A stretch of 36,350 nucleotides of DNA from Candidatus Zipacnadia bacterium (GTDB lineage Bacteria > Armatimonadota > Zipacnadia > Zipacnadales > Zipacnadaceae). The translations under genes were made by a program, and so were the position numbers. The notes beneath the pieces were generated by a model that was given only the letters and a program-made list of their open reading frames with translations, was not told where the DNA came from and did not search any database. Of this stretch, positions 16,382-25,309 are shown piece after piece. The stretch covers positions 1 through 36,350 of the forward strand of contig JALGUR010000047.1 of assembly GCA_029820565.1 (NCBI GenBank), given 5' to 3'. How positions within the stretch are numbered: position 1 is the stretch's first letter; every line of letters starts with the position of its first letter.

Positions 16382-19300
16382 ATGAGACTTCGCAGGATAT
16401 GTTATACTTTGGTGCTTTGCGCTATGTGTAGTTCGGTCGCAGGTGCTGAACTGGAGCGCTTGCCTGATAATCTGCTGCCCGACGGCAGCTTCGAGGAGGT
16501 GGAGAATGGAGTGCCGGTCGGTTGGGAGTGGACGCCAGGGCGGGCCAAAAGCACTCTCACTGTGGACAAGACCATTTACCACAGCGGACAGCGCTCAGTA
16601 AAGATCGTGAATACCGCACCAAGGGGGCCACATATCTACTGCCGCTTGATTTGCCCGGTGGCCTTAGAGCCCGGACACACCTATACTCTTTCCTGCTATT
16701 TCCGCAGCGCCGACCCGGGGCTGACCTGGTTGCGTCGGGGCTGGGATCCGTCGCGCGTTGCCCGCTTTTGGGCGACCGGCGAACAATGGCAGCAGCTGGT
16801 AGCCACATTCAAAGCGGGCGAGGACGAAGAGGAGCAATCAATCGTGATTCTCAGCGAGAGCCCCACTGCTGGCCTGTGGGTGGATGATATACAATTGGTG
16901 AAAGGCCCCAAGCCACTGCCTGTCCTGACGCCGAGCGGCGACGAACAAGTGTTGTTCCTGATGGATTTCGTCGAGTTGCCACCAGTCTACCACCGCGGCC
17001 GAGAGATAACCCCCCACTGGAACCAGCGGAAATTCTCCCGCCGGCACTACACTTTCGCTGGTGCCAAATCACGAGTTCAGGGGTTGCTGTACGTAGCCAA
17101 TGACTTGAGTACCTCGCAACTGGACAGTCAGGTGACGACCGCTGACGGACGAGTCCTGGGCCGCGAGTCTCACACAGGTCCTCTGGAGGCGGGTACCTAC
17201 CTGGTCTCACTGGCAAACCAATTGAGCCAGCAGCGTGGTGGGGATATACGCTTGGATGTACGGTTCCAAGGTATGTTGCCCGACAGCGGCGAGACAGTAG
17301 GGGCAGAGGTAAAAGCCCACCGGTGCCTGATTACCAGCGCTGACGCGGAAGTGATGTTACAGCAAGTTGAATGGTTACAAGACAGGCTGACCCAGCGGGT
17401 GAAGGCATTGCGCGTGGCCGGGCGCGATCCGGCCTATCCGCTGGTCACTCTGACCATCCTGGAGAACTTCGTAGGGTACGCACACGAAGATGTGGAGCAC
17501 GGCGAAATTGCGCGGGCCTATGACGCGGTGCGGCAGATGGAAAAGATGGCCCGTGAGGCCCTGAAGCGAGATTACCTGCCGCCGGTGCCTCGCTATGCAA
17601 CTGCCCAGCAGGGCCGGTCTTTTCGTATTGAGGGACCTGCTCTGCTGGGCACCGTACGCTGGCCCGATGGACATTTAGAGACGAATCGGCCCCTGCAATT
17701 CGTGGGCCACGGCCATTTCGGACAGGTGAGGAGAGATATGGAGAAGTTTCCCGGTTATGGCATCAACCTCATTCAAATTGAGATAGGCCCACGCATACTG
17801 ACCAGTGAGACAGAAGTGAACTATGAGAAGATAGACAGTCTCTTGAGGGTGCTGGATCGGGCGGCGCAGACCGGCGTGGGCGTGAATTTGCTGCTCAGCC
17901 CCCATTACTTTCCCGAGTGGGCGCTGAAGAAATGGCCATTCCTGCGAGACTGCCACGGCGGGTTCTTTCGCTATTGCATCCACGCTCCGGAGAGCCGTAG
18001 CGTCCTGGAGCGGTTTCTGCGCATCCTAATCCCCCGTATCGCCAATCATCCGGCGCTGCACAGCCTCTGCCTATCCAATGAACCGGTGAGTACTCACCTT
18101 CAGAAGTGCCGTTACCTGCCGGCACTCTGGCACGACTGGCTGCGCCGCGAACATGGCACTATCCAGCAGCTTAATGAGCGCTGGGGCAGTGATTATGCTT
18201 CTTTCGCCGATATTCCCGTTCTCGCTGCCGGTTTCCGCCCTGACCCGATTTACTACGACTTCATTCGCTGCAATCAGGAGGTGTTTGCTGGCTTCCATGA
18301 GTGGATGGCGAAGGTCATTCGGGAGATGGCCCCCGACATTCCGCTGCACGCCAAGATTATGATTGGCGCGGCGATGGGGCGCAGCACAGGAGGCACCTGG
18401 AGTGTCAGTCCGCTGCTCTTCGCCCGCTTCAGCGACTTCAACGGCAACGACTGTGGGAACGTCTATCAGCGGCGGGGTGAGTGGGCCTCGGGCTGGCGGG
18501 GCCCCAATATGAGGTACGACTTCCAGCGCAGCATGGCCGACAAACCTATCTTCAACTCGGAGAATCACATCATTAGAGACCGCAACCTGGACTTCATTCC
18601 CCCGCAGCACATCACGAATCTATATTGGCAGGAAGCTATTCATGGCCAGAGCTCCACTACGACCTGGATGTGGGAGCGCACTTATTCCCACACCCACGAC
18701 TTCGCCGGCAGCATTATGCACCGCCCCGCTTGCACCGAAGCGATGGGCCACGTCGCCCTGGACCTGATGCGGCTGGCCCCGGAAGTTGATGCTTTTCAAC
18801 GGAAGCGGCCGCAGGTGGTGTTGCTGTGGTCGCTGGCCTCGGTGATGCCTGGGGAGCAGCATATCGCCGCTATGGAGCAAGTCTATGAGGGTCTGAACTT
18901 CAGCGGCGTACGCCTGGGCTTCGTCACGGAGAGGCAGTTGAACGAGTATGCGGCCACTGGCGAGGTGCCCTTGCCGCTGCGGGAGGCGAAGGTAGTCATA
19001 GTTCCTCAAGCCCGCCGCGCCCCAGAGGCCACCATTACTGGCCTGCGCCGGTTTGTGCAGCGCGGCGGCAAAGTGGTCTTTGTGGGAGACTGCTTCCGAG
19101 AAGACGAGTATGGTCACCGACGGCCGCAAGTAGATTTGATAGCCGAGCAGTGTAAACTTCCCGAGACTTCCCAAGATGTCCTAACCTGGGCCGAAAACCG
19201 GTTTAGCGACTGGGGCATAGAGCGACGCGTGGTGGTGCGCACTGCCGACGGTCAACTGCCCTGGGGAGTGGAGTATCTGGCGGTGGCCTACGATGGTCGC

Positions 19301-19462
19301 TGGCTGGTCAACCTGTCTAATTACCACCGCCGGTCCCAGCAAGTGCAAATTCTGCTGGACGGCCAGCCCATCGGCGGGCAGGACCTGATTAGTGGCCAGC
19401 CGGTGCCGGCTATTTGCGAGGTGCCCATGCTGCGGCCGCTGTTAGTCTCACTGGCGCAGTAA
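16382..19462 (+). CDS. Secreted GH42-like beta-galactosidase with N-terminal carbohydrate-binding domain
   Basis: 1026 residues from ATG 16382, which has GGAGA 8 bases upstream. There is a signal peptide (cleavage near VAGA). Residues about 25-165 form a jelly-roll, CBM4/9-like domain (LLPDGSFEE...GWEW). A beta-rich linker follows, then a TIM barrel of the GH42 type: QFVGHGHFG, LLLSPHYFPEWA, the acid/base Glu in LSNEPV (E567) and the likely nucleophile Glu in FNSENH (E727). A Rossmann-like trimerisation domain (VVIVPQARRAPEATITGLRRFV; VVFVGDCF) closes the protein. It should hydrolyse beta-galactoside-type bonds outside the cytoplasm, but GH42-like enzymes vary. It follows the frameshifted sialidase-like gene by 45 bases, probably in one operon. 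Confidence 0.82.
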   Translation: MRLRRICYTLVLCAMCSSVAGAELERLPDNLLPDGSFEEVENGVPVGWEWTPGRAKSTLTVDKTIYHSGQRSVKIVNTAPRGPHIYCRLICPVALEPGHTYTLSCYFRSADPGLTWLRRGWDPSRVARFWATGEQWQQLVATFKAGEDEEEQSIVILSESPTAGLWVDDIQLVKGPKPLPVLTPSGDEQVLFLMDFVELPPVYHRGREITPHWNQRKFSRRHYTFAGAKSRVQGLLYVANDLSTSQLDSQVTTADGRVLGRESHTGPLEAGTYLVSLANQLSQQRGGDIRLDVRFQGMLPDSGETVGAEVKAHRCLITSADAEVMLQQVEWLQDRLTQRVKALRVAGRDPAYPLVTLTILENFVGYAHEDVEHGEIARAYDAVRQMEKMAREALKRDYLPPVPRYATAQQGRSFRIEGPALLGTVRWPDGHLETNRPLQFVGHGHFGQVRRDMEKFPGYGINLIQIEIGPRILTSETEVNYEKIDSLLRVLDRAAQTGVGVNLLLSPHYFPEWALKKWPFLRDCHGGFFRYCIHAPESRSVLERFLRILIPRIANHPALHSLCLSNEPVSTHLQKCRYLPALWHDWLRREHGTIQQLNERWGSDYASFADIPVLAAGFRPDPIYYDFIRCNQEVFAGFHEWMAKVIREMAPDIPLHAKIMIGAAMGRSTGGTWSVSPLLFARFSDFNGNDCGNVYQRRGEWASGWRGPNMRYDFQRSMADKPIFNSENHIIRDRNLDFIPPQHITNLYWQEAIHGQSSTTTWMWERTYSHTHDFAGSIMHRPACTEAMGHVALDLMRLAPEVDAFQRKRPQVVLLWSLASVMPGEQHIAAMEQVYEGLNFSGVRLGFVTERQLNEYAATGEVPLPLREAKVVIVPQARRAPEATITGLRRFVQRGGKVVFVGDCFREDEYGHRRPQVDLIAEQCKLPETSQDVLTWAENRFSDWGIERRVVVRTADGQLPWGVEYLAVAYDGRWLVNLSNYHRRSQQVQILLDGQPIGGQDLISGQPVPAICEVPMLRPLLVSLAQ

Positions 19463-19513
19463 CACTGCCTGCCAGCACATTGGAATCCGATAATCCAAGG
19501 AGATACATCAAAT

Positions 19514-19765
19514 GTGCGCATCTGGGGACCAATTCAAGTATTTGATGAGCACGGGCAAATAGTTAAGCGCGGGGCAGTATCTAATAGTCGGGAGGCGCTG
19601 GCGGCGTTTTTGGGCGAAGGACCCGGTGAGATGGCGGCGGTCCTGGAGGCGGGATGCAACTGGCCGGTGATGTACCACTGGCTGGAAGCGTCGGTGAAGC
19701 AGGTCACCCTGGCCCACCCCGCGAAGGTGCGGGTGATTGCTGAGGCTAAGCTGAAAAAGTCATAG
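19514..19765 (+). pseudogene. IS110-family transposase fragment (N-terminal part)
   Basis: 83 codons resemble the N-terminal DEDD domain of IS110 transposases: VFDEHGQIVKRG, a block around EALAAFL, AVLEAGCNWPVMYHWLE and LAHPAKVRVIAEAKLK. Normal transposases continue for about 250 more residues; this one ends at KKS where kinked TDKIDA-type residues are expected. The beginning is also damaged: homology-like residues (GDTSN) extend upstream of the GTG. This is a decayed remnant, not an active element. It lies directly between the GH42-like gene and the minus-strand hydrolase pair, suggesting past insertion here. Confidence 0.75.
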
Positions 19766-19942
19766 CCCCCGTACGATTATTGGTACAGTTGCCCCAGTAA
19801 ATGCGCTATGATTGTCTATGACGGTCTGTTTTGCTCACAGAAGGGTCTTAGCCATGCTGAATCGGCTGCTCTTGGACGCAATTATTCGCCGGCTATCTCC
19901 CTCCTTTGAGTGACATTCTTCATTCCTCTGTGAGACTTTGGC

Positions 19943-21499
19943 TCACTGACAGAACTGTACATCTACATCGAACTCCAGAATATAAACGTACGGATCCCGA
20001 TCCGTCGGACTCTTGGGCATCGAGAAGGCAAGGGCGTTGATCCCGTTATGCAAGGCAGTCCCCGGGAAATGGATCTCCACCATCTCATGAGTCTTTAGCC
20101 GATATCCCGAAGCAATCCTCCCTGCGGGCTGCTTGCTCCTGGTGATCGCGTCCTCCTGGATATCCACGCCGTTGAGCGTGTACTTCAGCAATCCTGGCGG
20201 CACAATCGATGGCTGCCGGTACTTTTTCGCCGCGTGCGGGAAGGGAACGGTCATCTGCCTGAAGCGCAGCGTCACCCGCGAATCCGGACTGCCGATATCA
20301 TCGCCGCAGACAGGAAACTGTATCGTTTGGTGGTACTGCGGGGGACGCAGCGCCTCCACGTATATCGGCAGTCCCTGCCAGAAATGGTACCGCTTGTCCC
20401 GGTACAGGAAGTCATATAACCCGGTCAAATACGCCGGAGGATCCGAGAAGATGGGCCGCGGAGGCAGGTTAAAGAGGTACAGGCCCGATATATCCTGCGC
20501 CGAGAAGTTCTGAGCGGCTGCCCTCAGAGCAAGCGTCGTGTCTGCAGTTGCTCCCCAGTTGTGCGGGGGAGCGTCCGGGTTGGTAAAGATATCGTAGAAG
20601 TTCCGACGGTCAATGTAGACATTGCCTTCGAGCGCCGGGTAAAATGGAATCCCGCGCTCCCGACACAACGACAGCCACGGCTCGCTGTCGACTCGGAAGG
20701 TGTTAGCCAGGTCAGTCAGCACCAGGATGTCGAGCAATCCCTCCGAGATCCAGGTGCGCAGGTCCATGCCGCCGTGCCGCAGCCTGTCTTCGCCGAAAAC
20801 GGTCCTGACCATAATGGGGATGTTGCGCCCCAGCGCTTTTAGTCGCGCGCGAAGCTGAACAAGGAACTCCGTCAGAATGCAGCGCTTTCCCCAGGCTTCA
20901 TCCGGTTGGAAAAAGTAGGGCGTGCGGGACATATCCAGTTCGATACCATCCACGGCGTAGTTGCGCGCGACCTCTTCGATGGCAGCCAGCTTGCGCTGCC
21001 GCACTTCCTCAAACGAATAGTCCATGCCCGCATTGTAGTAAGACTTGGCATCCGTCTCGCCCCAGATGCGGTACTCCGGGTGCGCTTGCCAGAAGTCGGG
21101 CGCCAAATAGCCATCGGGCTGCGACTTGTGGTGGGTATCGTTCATTCGGAAGCTTGCATAGAACGCCATCCGGGTCTGATGTGCGTGGTCTATCAACAAG
21201 GGAAGGTAGTCTATCCCCTGCCGGTACAAGGTATACGCCAGGTCGCTGCGGGCGCCGTCCCACCCGGGCCAGGGCAAAGCCTTCCTCTTCTCGTACAAGT
21301 CATAGATCGTTTCCAGCACCTCAGACTTGTACGAGGCCACCTCTTCCGCCACGCACCAGCAGAAGCAGTCTACCGGCGTCCCTTTCAGGGACGCAATGGG
21401 CCCGGCCACCTGGCTCACGTCGTGCGGCTGGGGGACCCGCTTCAGGCCGTCGCCGTCGTCGTTCAGGATGCAGCGATACGATAACTTTCTCTTCTTCAT
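19943..21499 (-). CDS. Putative TIM-barrel glycoside hydrolase (GHL10/DUF4015-like)
   Basis: 518 residues from ATG 21499, preceded by GAGGAGA; a longer frame to 21538 has no such site. The first two thirds look like a TIM barrel: SYRCILNDDGDG strand 1, FYASFRMND, VDGIELDMSRTPYFF (likely acidic active site), NIPIMVRTVFGED, LVLTDLAN and GIPFYPALEG strands. The rest is a beta-sandwich ending near LEFDVDVQF. There is no signal peptide, so it may act in the cytoplasm on imported sugars. It follows the GH123-like gene by 42 bases on the same strand, forming an operon. The 177-base stretch between it and the IS110 remnant holds no gene. The exact family is uncertain. Confidence 0.65.
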   Translation of the reverse strand: MKKRKLSYRCILNDDGDGLKRVPQPHDVSQVAGPIASLKGTPVDCFCWCVAEEVASYKSEVLETIYDLYEKRKALPWPGWDGARSDLAYTLYRQGIDYLPLLIDHAHQTRMAFYASFRMNDTHHKSQPDGYLAPDFWQAHPEYRIWGETDAKSYYNAGMDYSFEEVRQRKLAAIEEVARNYAVDGIELDMSRTPYFFQPDEAWGKRCILTEFLVQLRARLKALGRNIPIMVRTVFGEDRLRHGGMDLRTWISEGLLDILVLTDLANTFRVDSEPWLSLCRERGIPFYPALEGNVYIDRRNFYDIFTNPDAPPHNWGATADTTLALRAAAQNFSAQDISGLYLFNLPPRPIFSDPPAYLTGLYDFLYRDKRYHFWQGLPIYVEALRPPQYHQTIQFPVCGDDIGSPDSRVTLRFRQMTVPFPHAAKKYRQPSIVPPGLLKYTLNGVDIQEDAITRSKQPAGRIASGYRLKTHEMVEIHFPGTALHNGINALAFSMPKSPTDRDPYVYILEFDVDVQFCQ

Positions 21500-21541
21500 T
21501 CCAGTATCTCCTCGTCCCATTCCTGTGGCGTTCAGCAATCG

Positions 21542-24001
21542 CTACTCTTCTACAAGCACGGTAACCGGCTTGTAGATGCCACCAGCGTCTGCCGTGTTGT
21601 TCACTCGGACACCGATGTGGTTTGACTCGCCCTGCTTGAACTTGCCCGTAATCTCGGCTTCAACGGGAACGTTCCATACTCCCGGACCGGCATCCATGTT
21701 GTCGGCCACGTACTGCCCGTTGATCCACAGTGTGTAGTTCTCGTCCACTGAGCCGAAATGCAGCCAGACCCGCTTGTCGCCGGTCTTCGGAATGACGATG
21801 TCCACCGCGTACCATCCATACCCGGTGTAGCCGTTCTCCCAGAACTCATGCGTAGAAATGCGACTCCACTCCGGGGCGTCCTTCTTCGTTGTGGGCAAGA
21901 ACCACTTCTCCGACTCACCCGTTTTCCCAGGGTCTTTGCGGAACGACCACATTTCCGGAGTCTCAGCCAGCAGCTTCTTCTCCACCGTCGTCAGCCCTTT
22001 CAATGTGAAAGCCGCTCCCTGACGTATGAAATCATCCGGGTGTGAGAGAAGTGAGGCAACCTTCGCTGAAGCTGGGGCTGCCTTTTGACCAATGGCCTCA
22101 AGGGCCTTCAACGCAGGGATGCGCACTTCAGGGTCATCAAGCGCCTTGACAAGCTCAGAGACAGCAGGAGCTGCCTTCGGTCCCATTTCAAACAATGCCC
22201 ACGCAGCCGAACGCCTTGTGGCTGCCCTTGAGCTGCGCAGACCTGCGATGCACTGTTCAACAGATCGGCTACGAAAGGAAGCAGCTTCGTCCTTCACGTA
22301 GGAAACCGGGTACGCTTCGCTCAACTGAGGCGAAGCCGGCCCAAGCTTCACGATGTAGTCGGCAGCGGTAGCTCGAATCTGCTCATACTCATCCACGCCG
22401 AATGGCTTGCCCGCCTCCACCGTGTGCGGCTCGACGCGGCTGGTGCTCGCGCTGAAACCTGTCTGGTCGTCCCAATAGCCGTCACGGTCCTGGTTGTAGT
22501 TGCTCACAACGCGCGACCGCAGCGTCTCCAGCCATACGGACGCCTCAATGGCCAGAGGGTCATTCGGCTTCGCCTTGATGGCGTCTTCGACCATCTGCAG
22601 GTAGCGGTAGTCATCAATGCCCTCGCGGCGGGCCTCCCAGCCGGTGGTGGGCATGGTTTCCTTGCTGACAGGGTCCACCCAGTTGTAGCCGTAGTAATAC
22701 TCCCACACGTAGTTGCCCCCGAGTTTCAGCGCCCACGTGTACAACCCCGCATAGTGCCGCTGGATCAAGGGATTGTAGCTCTGTCTCCACAGGCGGTAAG
22801 TATATGTCCACACCTGGGCGCCCCGACGCGCAGCCTCCGCCTGCATCTCGGGCGTCACGTGACCGTCATGGACGATCCACACATCGTAGATATCACCATA
22901 GGCGTATGCAGCTTTGGCGCTCATAGCTGAACCGAGGCGGATCGGCAGCGCGCGCAGCGGCGTGTACATCTCCCGCAGCCCCGGCGCCGGGACGGGCGGC
23001 TCATCCCAGCCATAAACTATCATCTCCGGCCAACGATGTTCCCGCTGCTGCTTCTGCAGCCACGCGACCGCTGCCCTAAGCTGGGCAGCGGTCAGGCTCG
23101 TTCGGCCTTCGCGGTATTCGTTATAGAGGGTGGACGACTCCAGGAGACACGGAAAGTGCCCGTTAACGAGCCCCGCCTCGCGGGCGGTGGCAATGATCTT
23201 TATCATCGGGTGGTCGTCCTTCAGCGGTAGTCTGGTGAAGTCTACCTCACCGAAGTCCCTTGGGACGCTGAACGACACCGAGTTGAGGCTGTGCTCCGCC
23301 ATGTCCTTGTATACAAAGGCATGCGGGGCATCAAAGGCATCGCTCTTGTTGTAGTGGCCTCGTGAGTACCACATGCCGAACGGGATTCGGGCCGGCGCCA
23401 GTTGAAACGGCCTGACGTCTACTGCCAGGTCCAGGTCTGTAGTCGGTCGGCCGTCAACTTCAACGCGTATCTTGCCACGGTGCATGGCCGGAGCGGTATC
23501 CGCTGCGGCGTGGATTGTAAGCCAGAAGTTGACGCTGATGCCCGCCGGAAGCTTTTCCACTGTATTGCCCTTCTGCAGGTACATCCACTCACTTGGGGAC
23601 GCCACCCGCTTGTCCAAGTCGGCCGCGGTTGCTGTCGGCGTAGCGGGAGCGATGCGATCTGCGCGGCGATGATATACCGTCACAGGAAGGTCGCATGTAA
23701 CGGTGACCCGAATGTTCCTCAACTCGTCCGCCGTGGCGTGTACGCCGATCTGCACGGATTTGTACTCACCGCGCGCCAGGGCACAGGAGAGGCTATCGGT
23801 GATCTTCTGCCGAGCGGGCACGTAATCCCCCGGCATTCTCTCCAGCGTGTCGTGGTCGAAGACCACATACCCCTTCTCCAGCTCGGCCTCTCCCCACTGT
23901 GGCGCCGCCGTCGGCTCACCAGCCTGTGCGTACGCAATACCCGACGCCATAACGGTGATGAGAACAACGCAGACACAGATAATCAGTTGATACCTTATCA
24001 T
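21542..24001 (-). CDS. Secreted GH123/DUF4091-like hydrolase with HEAT repeats and sugar-binding domain
   Basis: 819 residues from ATG 24001, which has AAGGAGG 8 bases upstream; the longer frame to 24082 is rejected. There is a signal peptide (hydrophobic core LIICVCVVLITVMASGIA). The catalytic part has the GH123 acid pair in YGWDEPP (D333, E334) and the family end GWEARREGIDDYRYLQMVEDA. GH123 enzymes remove N-acetylgalactosamine from glycans. Two or three HEAT-like repeats (ELVKALDDPEVRIPALKALEAIG) follow, then a beta-galactosidase-type jelly roll (YGWYAVDIVIP...LWINGQYV). First gene of a two-gene minus-strand operon. The HEAT insertion between catalytic and binding modules is unusual. Confidence 0.78.
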   Translation of the reverse strand: MIRYQLIICVCVVLITVMASGIAYAQAGEPTAAPQWGEAELEKGYVVFDHDTLERMPGDYVPARQKITDSLSCALARGEYKSVQIGVHATADELRNIRVTVTCDLPVTVYHRRADRIAPATPTATAADLDKRVASPSEWMYLQKGNTVEKLPAGISVNFWLTIHAAADTAPAMHRGKIRVEVDGRPTTDLDLAVDVRPFQLAPARIPFGMWYSRGHYNKSDAFDAPHAFVYKDMAEHSLNSVSFSVPRDFGEVDFTRLPLKDDHPMIKIIATAREAGLVNGHFPCLLESSTLYNEYREGRTSLTAAQLRAAVAWLQKQQREHRWPEMIVYGWDEPPVPAPGLREMYTPLRALPIRLGSAMSAKAAYAYGDIYDVWIVHDGHVTPEMQAEAARRGAQVWTYTYRLWRQSYNPLIQRHYAGLYTWALKLGGNYVWEYYYGYNWVDPVSKETMPTTGWEARREGIDDYRYLQMVEDAIKAKPNDPLAIEASVWLETLRSRVVSNYNQDRDGYWDDQTGFSASTSRVEPHTVEAGKPFGVDEYEQIRATAADYIVKLGPASPQLSEAYPVSYVKDEAASFRSRSVEQCIAGLRSSRAATRRSAAWALFEMGPKAAPAVSELVKALDDPEVRIPALKALEAIGQKAAPASAKVASLLSHPDDFIRQGAAFTLKGLTTVEKKLLAETPEMWSFRKDPGKTGESEKWFLPTTKKDAPEWSRISTHEFWENGYTGYGWYAVDIVIPKTGDKRVWLHFGSVDENYTLWINGQYVADNMDAGPGVWNVPVEAEITGKFKQGESNHIGVRVNNTADAGGIYKPVTVLVEE

Positions 24002-24487
24002 TCCTTGGTCCTCCTTCGGTTCTGTGGATCGAGATTTCCCATATCCTCTGTTACTGCGCTTGGCATTCTCTGCTTCGTGCACTGATTCCTTCTGCTGCGG
24101 AGCATTCAGCTGGGAAAATCCGAGATTAGAACACTTCTCAGGAAGATTCGGGCCCGAATTGAACGAATATGGCAGCCTTCAGGCGATAGCAAACACAGTC
24201 CCGCCTGGGCATAAGCAAAACCACCAATTCTTCCCCGCAGTGAGGTCATGGTCACCCGGCGCCGAGCGCTAAGGTCCAGGTGCGCAGCAACACTTGCTCA
24301 AAGAGCTCCTTGGATAGCGCTACCTGCTGGGCCTTAGTGCCGAGATTGGTCACTATAAGCAGCATAAATCATAATACTGCACCACTGTCTGGCCAGGGCC
24401 CCCGAGATGATGATTGACAATCCTAATGTGAGCAGCCAGCGCATACTGCTCGCCCCTTCGGCCCGGTAACCGGCCCTTAAGATCTTC
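24002..24487. other. 486-base gap between minus-strand operons
   Basis: No intact gene is seen. It holds a perfect 14-base palindrome ATTCGGGCCCGAAT (24146-24159) in the upstream region of the GH123-like gene, which could be an operator, and a decayed coding fragment (listed separately). I found no convincing promoter or RNA gene. Confidence 0.5.
24252..24362 (-). pseudogene. Possible remnant of a glycoside hydrolase C-terminus
   Basis: On the minus strand, 24362 down to the TGA at 24252-24254 reads LLIVTNLGTKAQQVALSKELF and then VLLRTWTLALGAG. This resembles the C-terminal beta-domain of glycosidases (strand LLIVTNLG followed by a V-x-L strand). There is no start codon, and the frame is broken just upstream. 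Weak evidence, based on pattern only. Confidence 0.3.
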
Positions 24488-25306
24488 TCACGGTTTACTG
24501 GCTACGATTAGGAAATACGGGACGTGGATAAACACCGACCACTGGCTATCCTTGTGTTCCAGGTTGTGAGCGATGGCCTGGGCAGTATCTCGCTGCCCGG
24601 CGGTTAGGGACAGATCGTCCAGCAGTCGGACCGCGTCAGGCTGAGCCGGCTGGGGTAGGTGGACTAACTCTACCCATACCTCCAGTCCGGCTGTCTCACA
24701 GGCTCCTGGCAATTTGCGCCCTACCTGGGGATCGGCCCCGGCCGCCGACAGACCGGCCAGCCACAATTCCTGCAGGCCTAGGTGCGGATGCTCCATCATG
24801 CCGCCATAGTCGGGCTCAATGGCCACCAGCGCCCCGCCCGGCTCCAGTACACGCACCGTCTCCCCTACCGCCGATTGCAGCGGCGATACCCACAGCAGTA
24901 CATTCTGGAAGAAGACCAGATCAAAACTGGCGGACAAGAAGGGAAGACAGCGGCAGTCTCCCGCGACTCGTGCCGCATTATGCACCCGGGTATTACCTTT
25001 GGCAGGAGCGGCATTCTTGCCGCGACTGGAATCGGGCCAAGGATGGCCCTCCCCCACAGAGCTATTGTCCACCTCTGAGGTCCGCCGTAGCGCCGCCGCA
25101 TCGTAGTCAAGGCAAGTGACGGTGCCCCGGGCGCGCCGCTGCAATTCCGCCGTCACTACACCATGGCCGCATCCCGCCTCCAGAACGCGCCGGCGTAAGC
25201 CAATGCTGGCCCGGCGCAGCGCCCGGGAACGCGGACCAGTTAGCCAGTCAGATATGAGCTGGGAATCGCCTGCTGAAGGCAAGTCGGGCCGGGGCCAGTC
25301 AGGCAC
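24488..25306 (-). CDS. Class I SAM-dependent methyltransferase
   Basis: 272 residues from a GTG 3 bases after the stop of the upstream membrane protein gene. SAM-binding motif I is VLEAGCGHG (residues 41-49) and motif II is the acidic TCLDYDAAAL. Later landmarks are DCRCLPFLSASFDLVFFQNVL, a VRVLEPGGALVAIEPD strand-turn, and a C-terminal substrate-binding part. The methyl acceptor is unknown. Residues about 82-104 (SSVGEGHPWPDSSRGKNAAP) interrupt the expected link between motif II and the DCRCLPF strand and are encoded by the palindromic units at 25008-25049, an in-frame insertion. As last gene of the radical SAM operon it could methylate the same target. Confidence 0.85.
   Translation of the reverse strand: MPDWPRPDLPSAGDSQLISDWLTGPRSRALRRASIGLRRRVLEAGCGHGVVTAELQRRARGTVTCLDYDAAALRRTSEVDNSSVGEGHPWPDSSRGKNAAPAKGNTRVHNAARVAGDCRCLPFLSASFDLVFFQNVLLWVSPLQSAVGETVRVLEPGGALVAIEPDYGGMMEHPHLGLQELWLAGLSAAGADPQVGRKLPGACETAGLEVWVELVHLPQPAQPDAVRLLDDLSLTAGQRDTAQAIAHNLEHKDSQWSVFIHVPYFLIVASKP
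25004..25050. repeat. In-frame pair of palindromic units inside methyltransferase gene
   Basis: Two hairpins lie in the coding sequence: GCGGCA-TTCT-TGCCGC (25008-25023) and GGGCC-AAGGAT-GGCCC (25034-25049). Both recur in the sepF-proC gap (exact 21-base match to 9908-9928; 18 of 20 to 9957-9976), in the opposite order. This shows they are separate mobile or amplifying units. Confidence 0.8.
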
Positions 25307-25309
25307 GGC

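Noticed and set aside
19855-19911. Short plus-strand ORF of 18 codons after the IS110 remnant
   Set aside because: No ribosome site or recognisable sequence; may be leftover element DNA.
22424-22930. 168-residue plus-strand frame inside the GH123-like gene
   Set aside because: Shadow of a gene with a clear signal peptide, catalytic motif and Shine-Dalgarno on the other strand.
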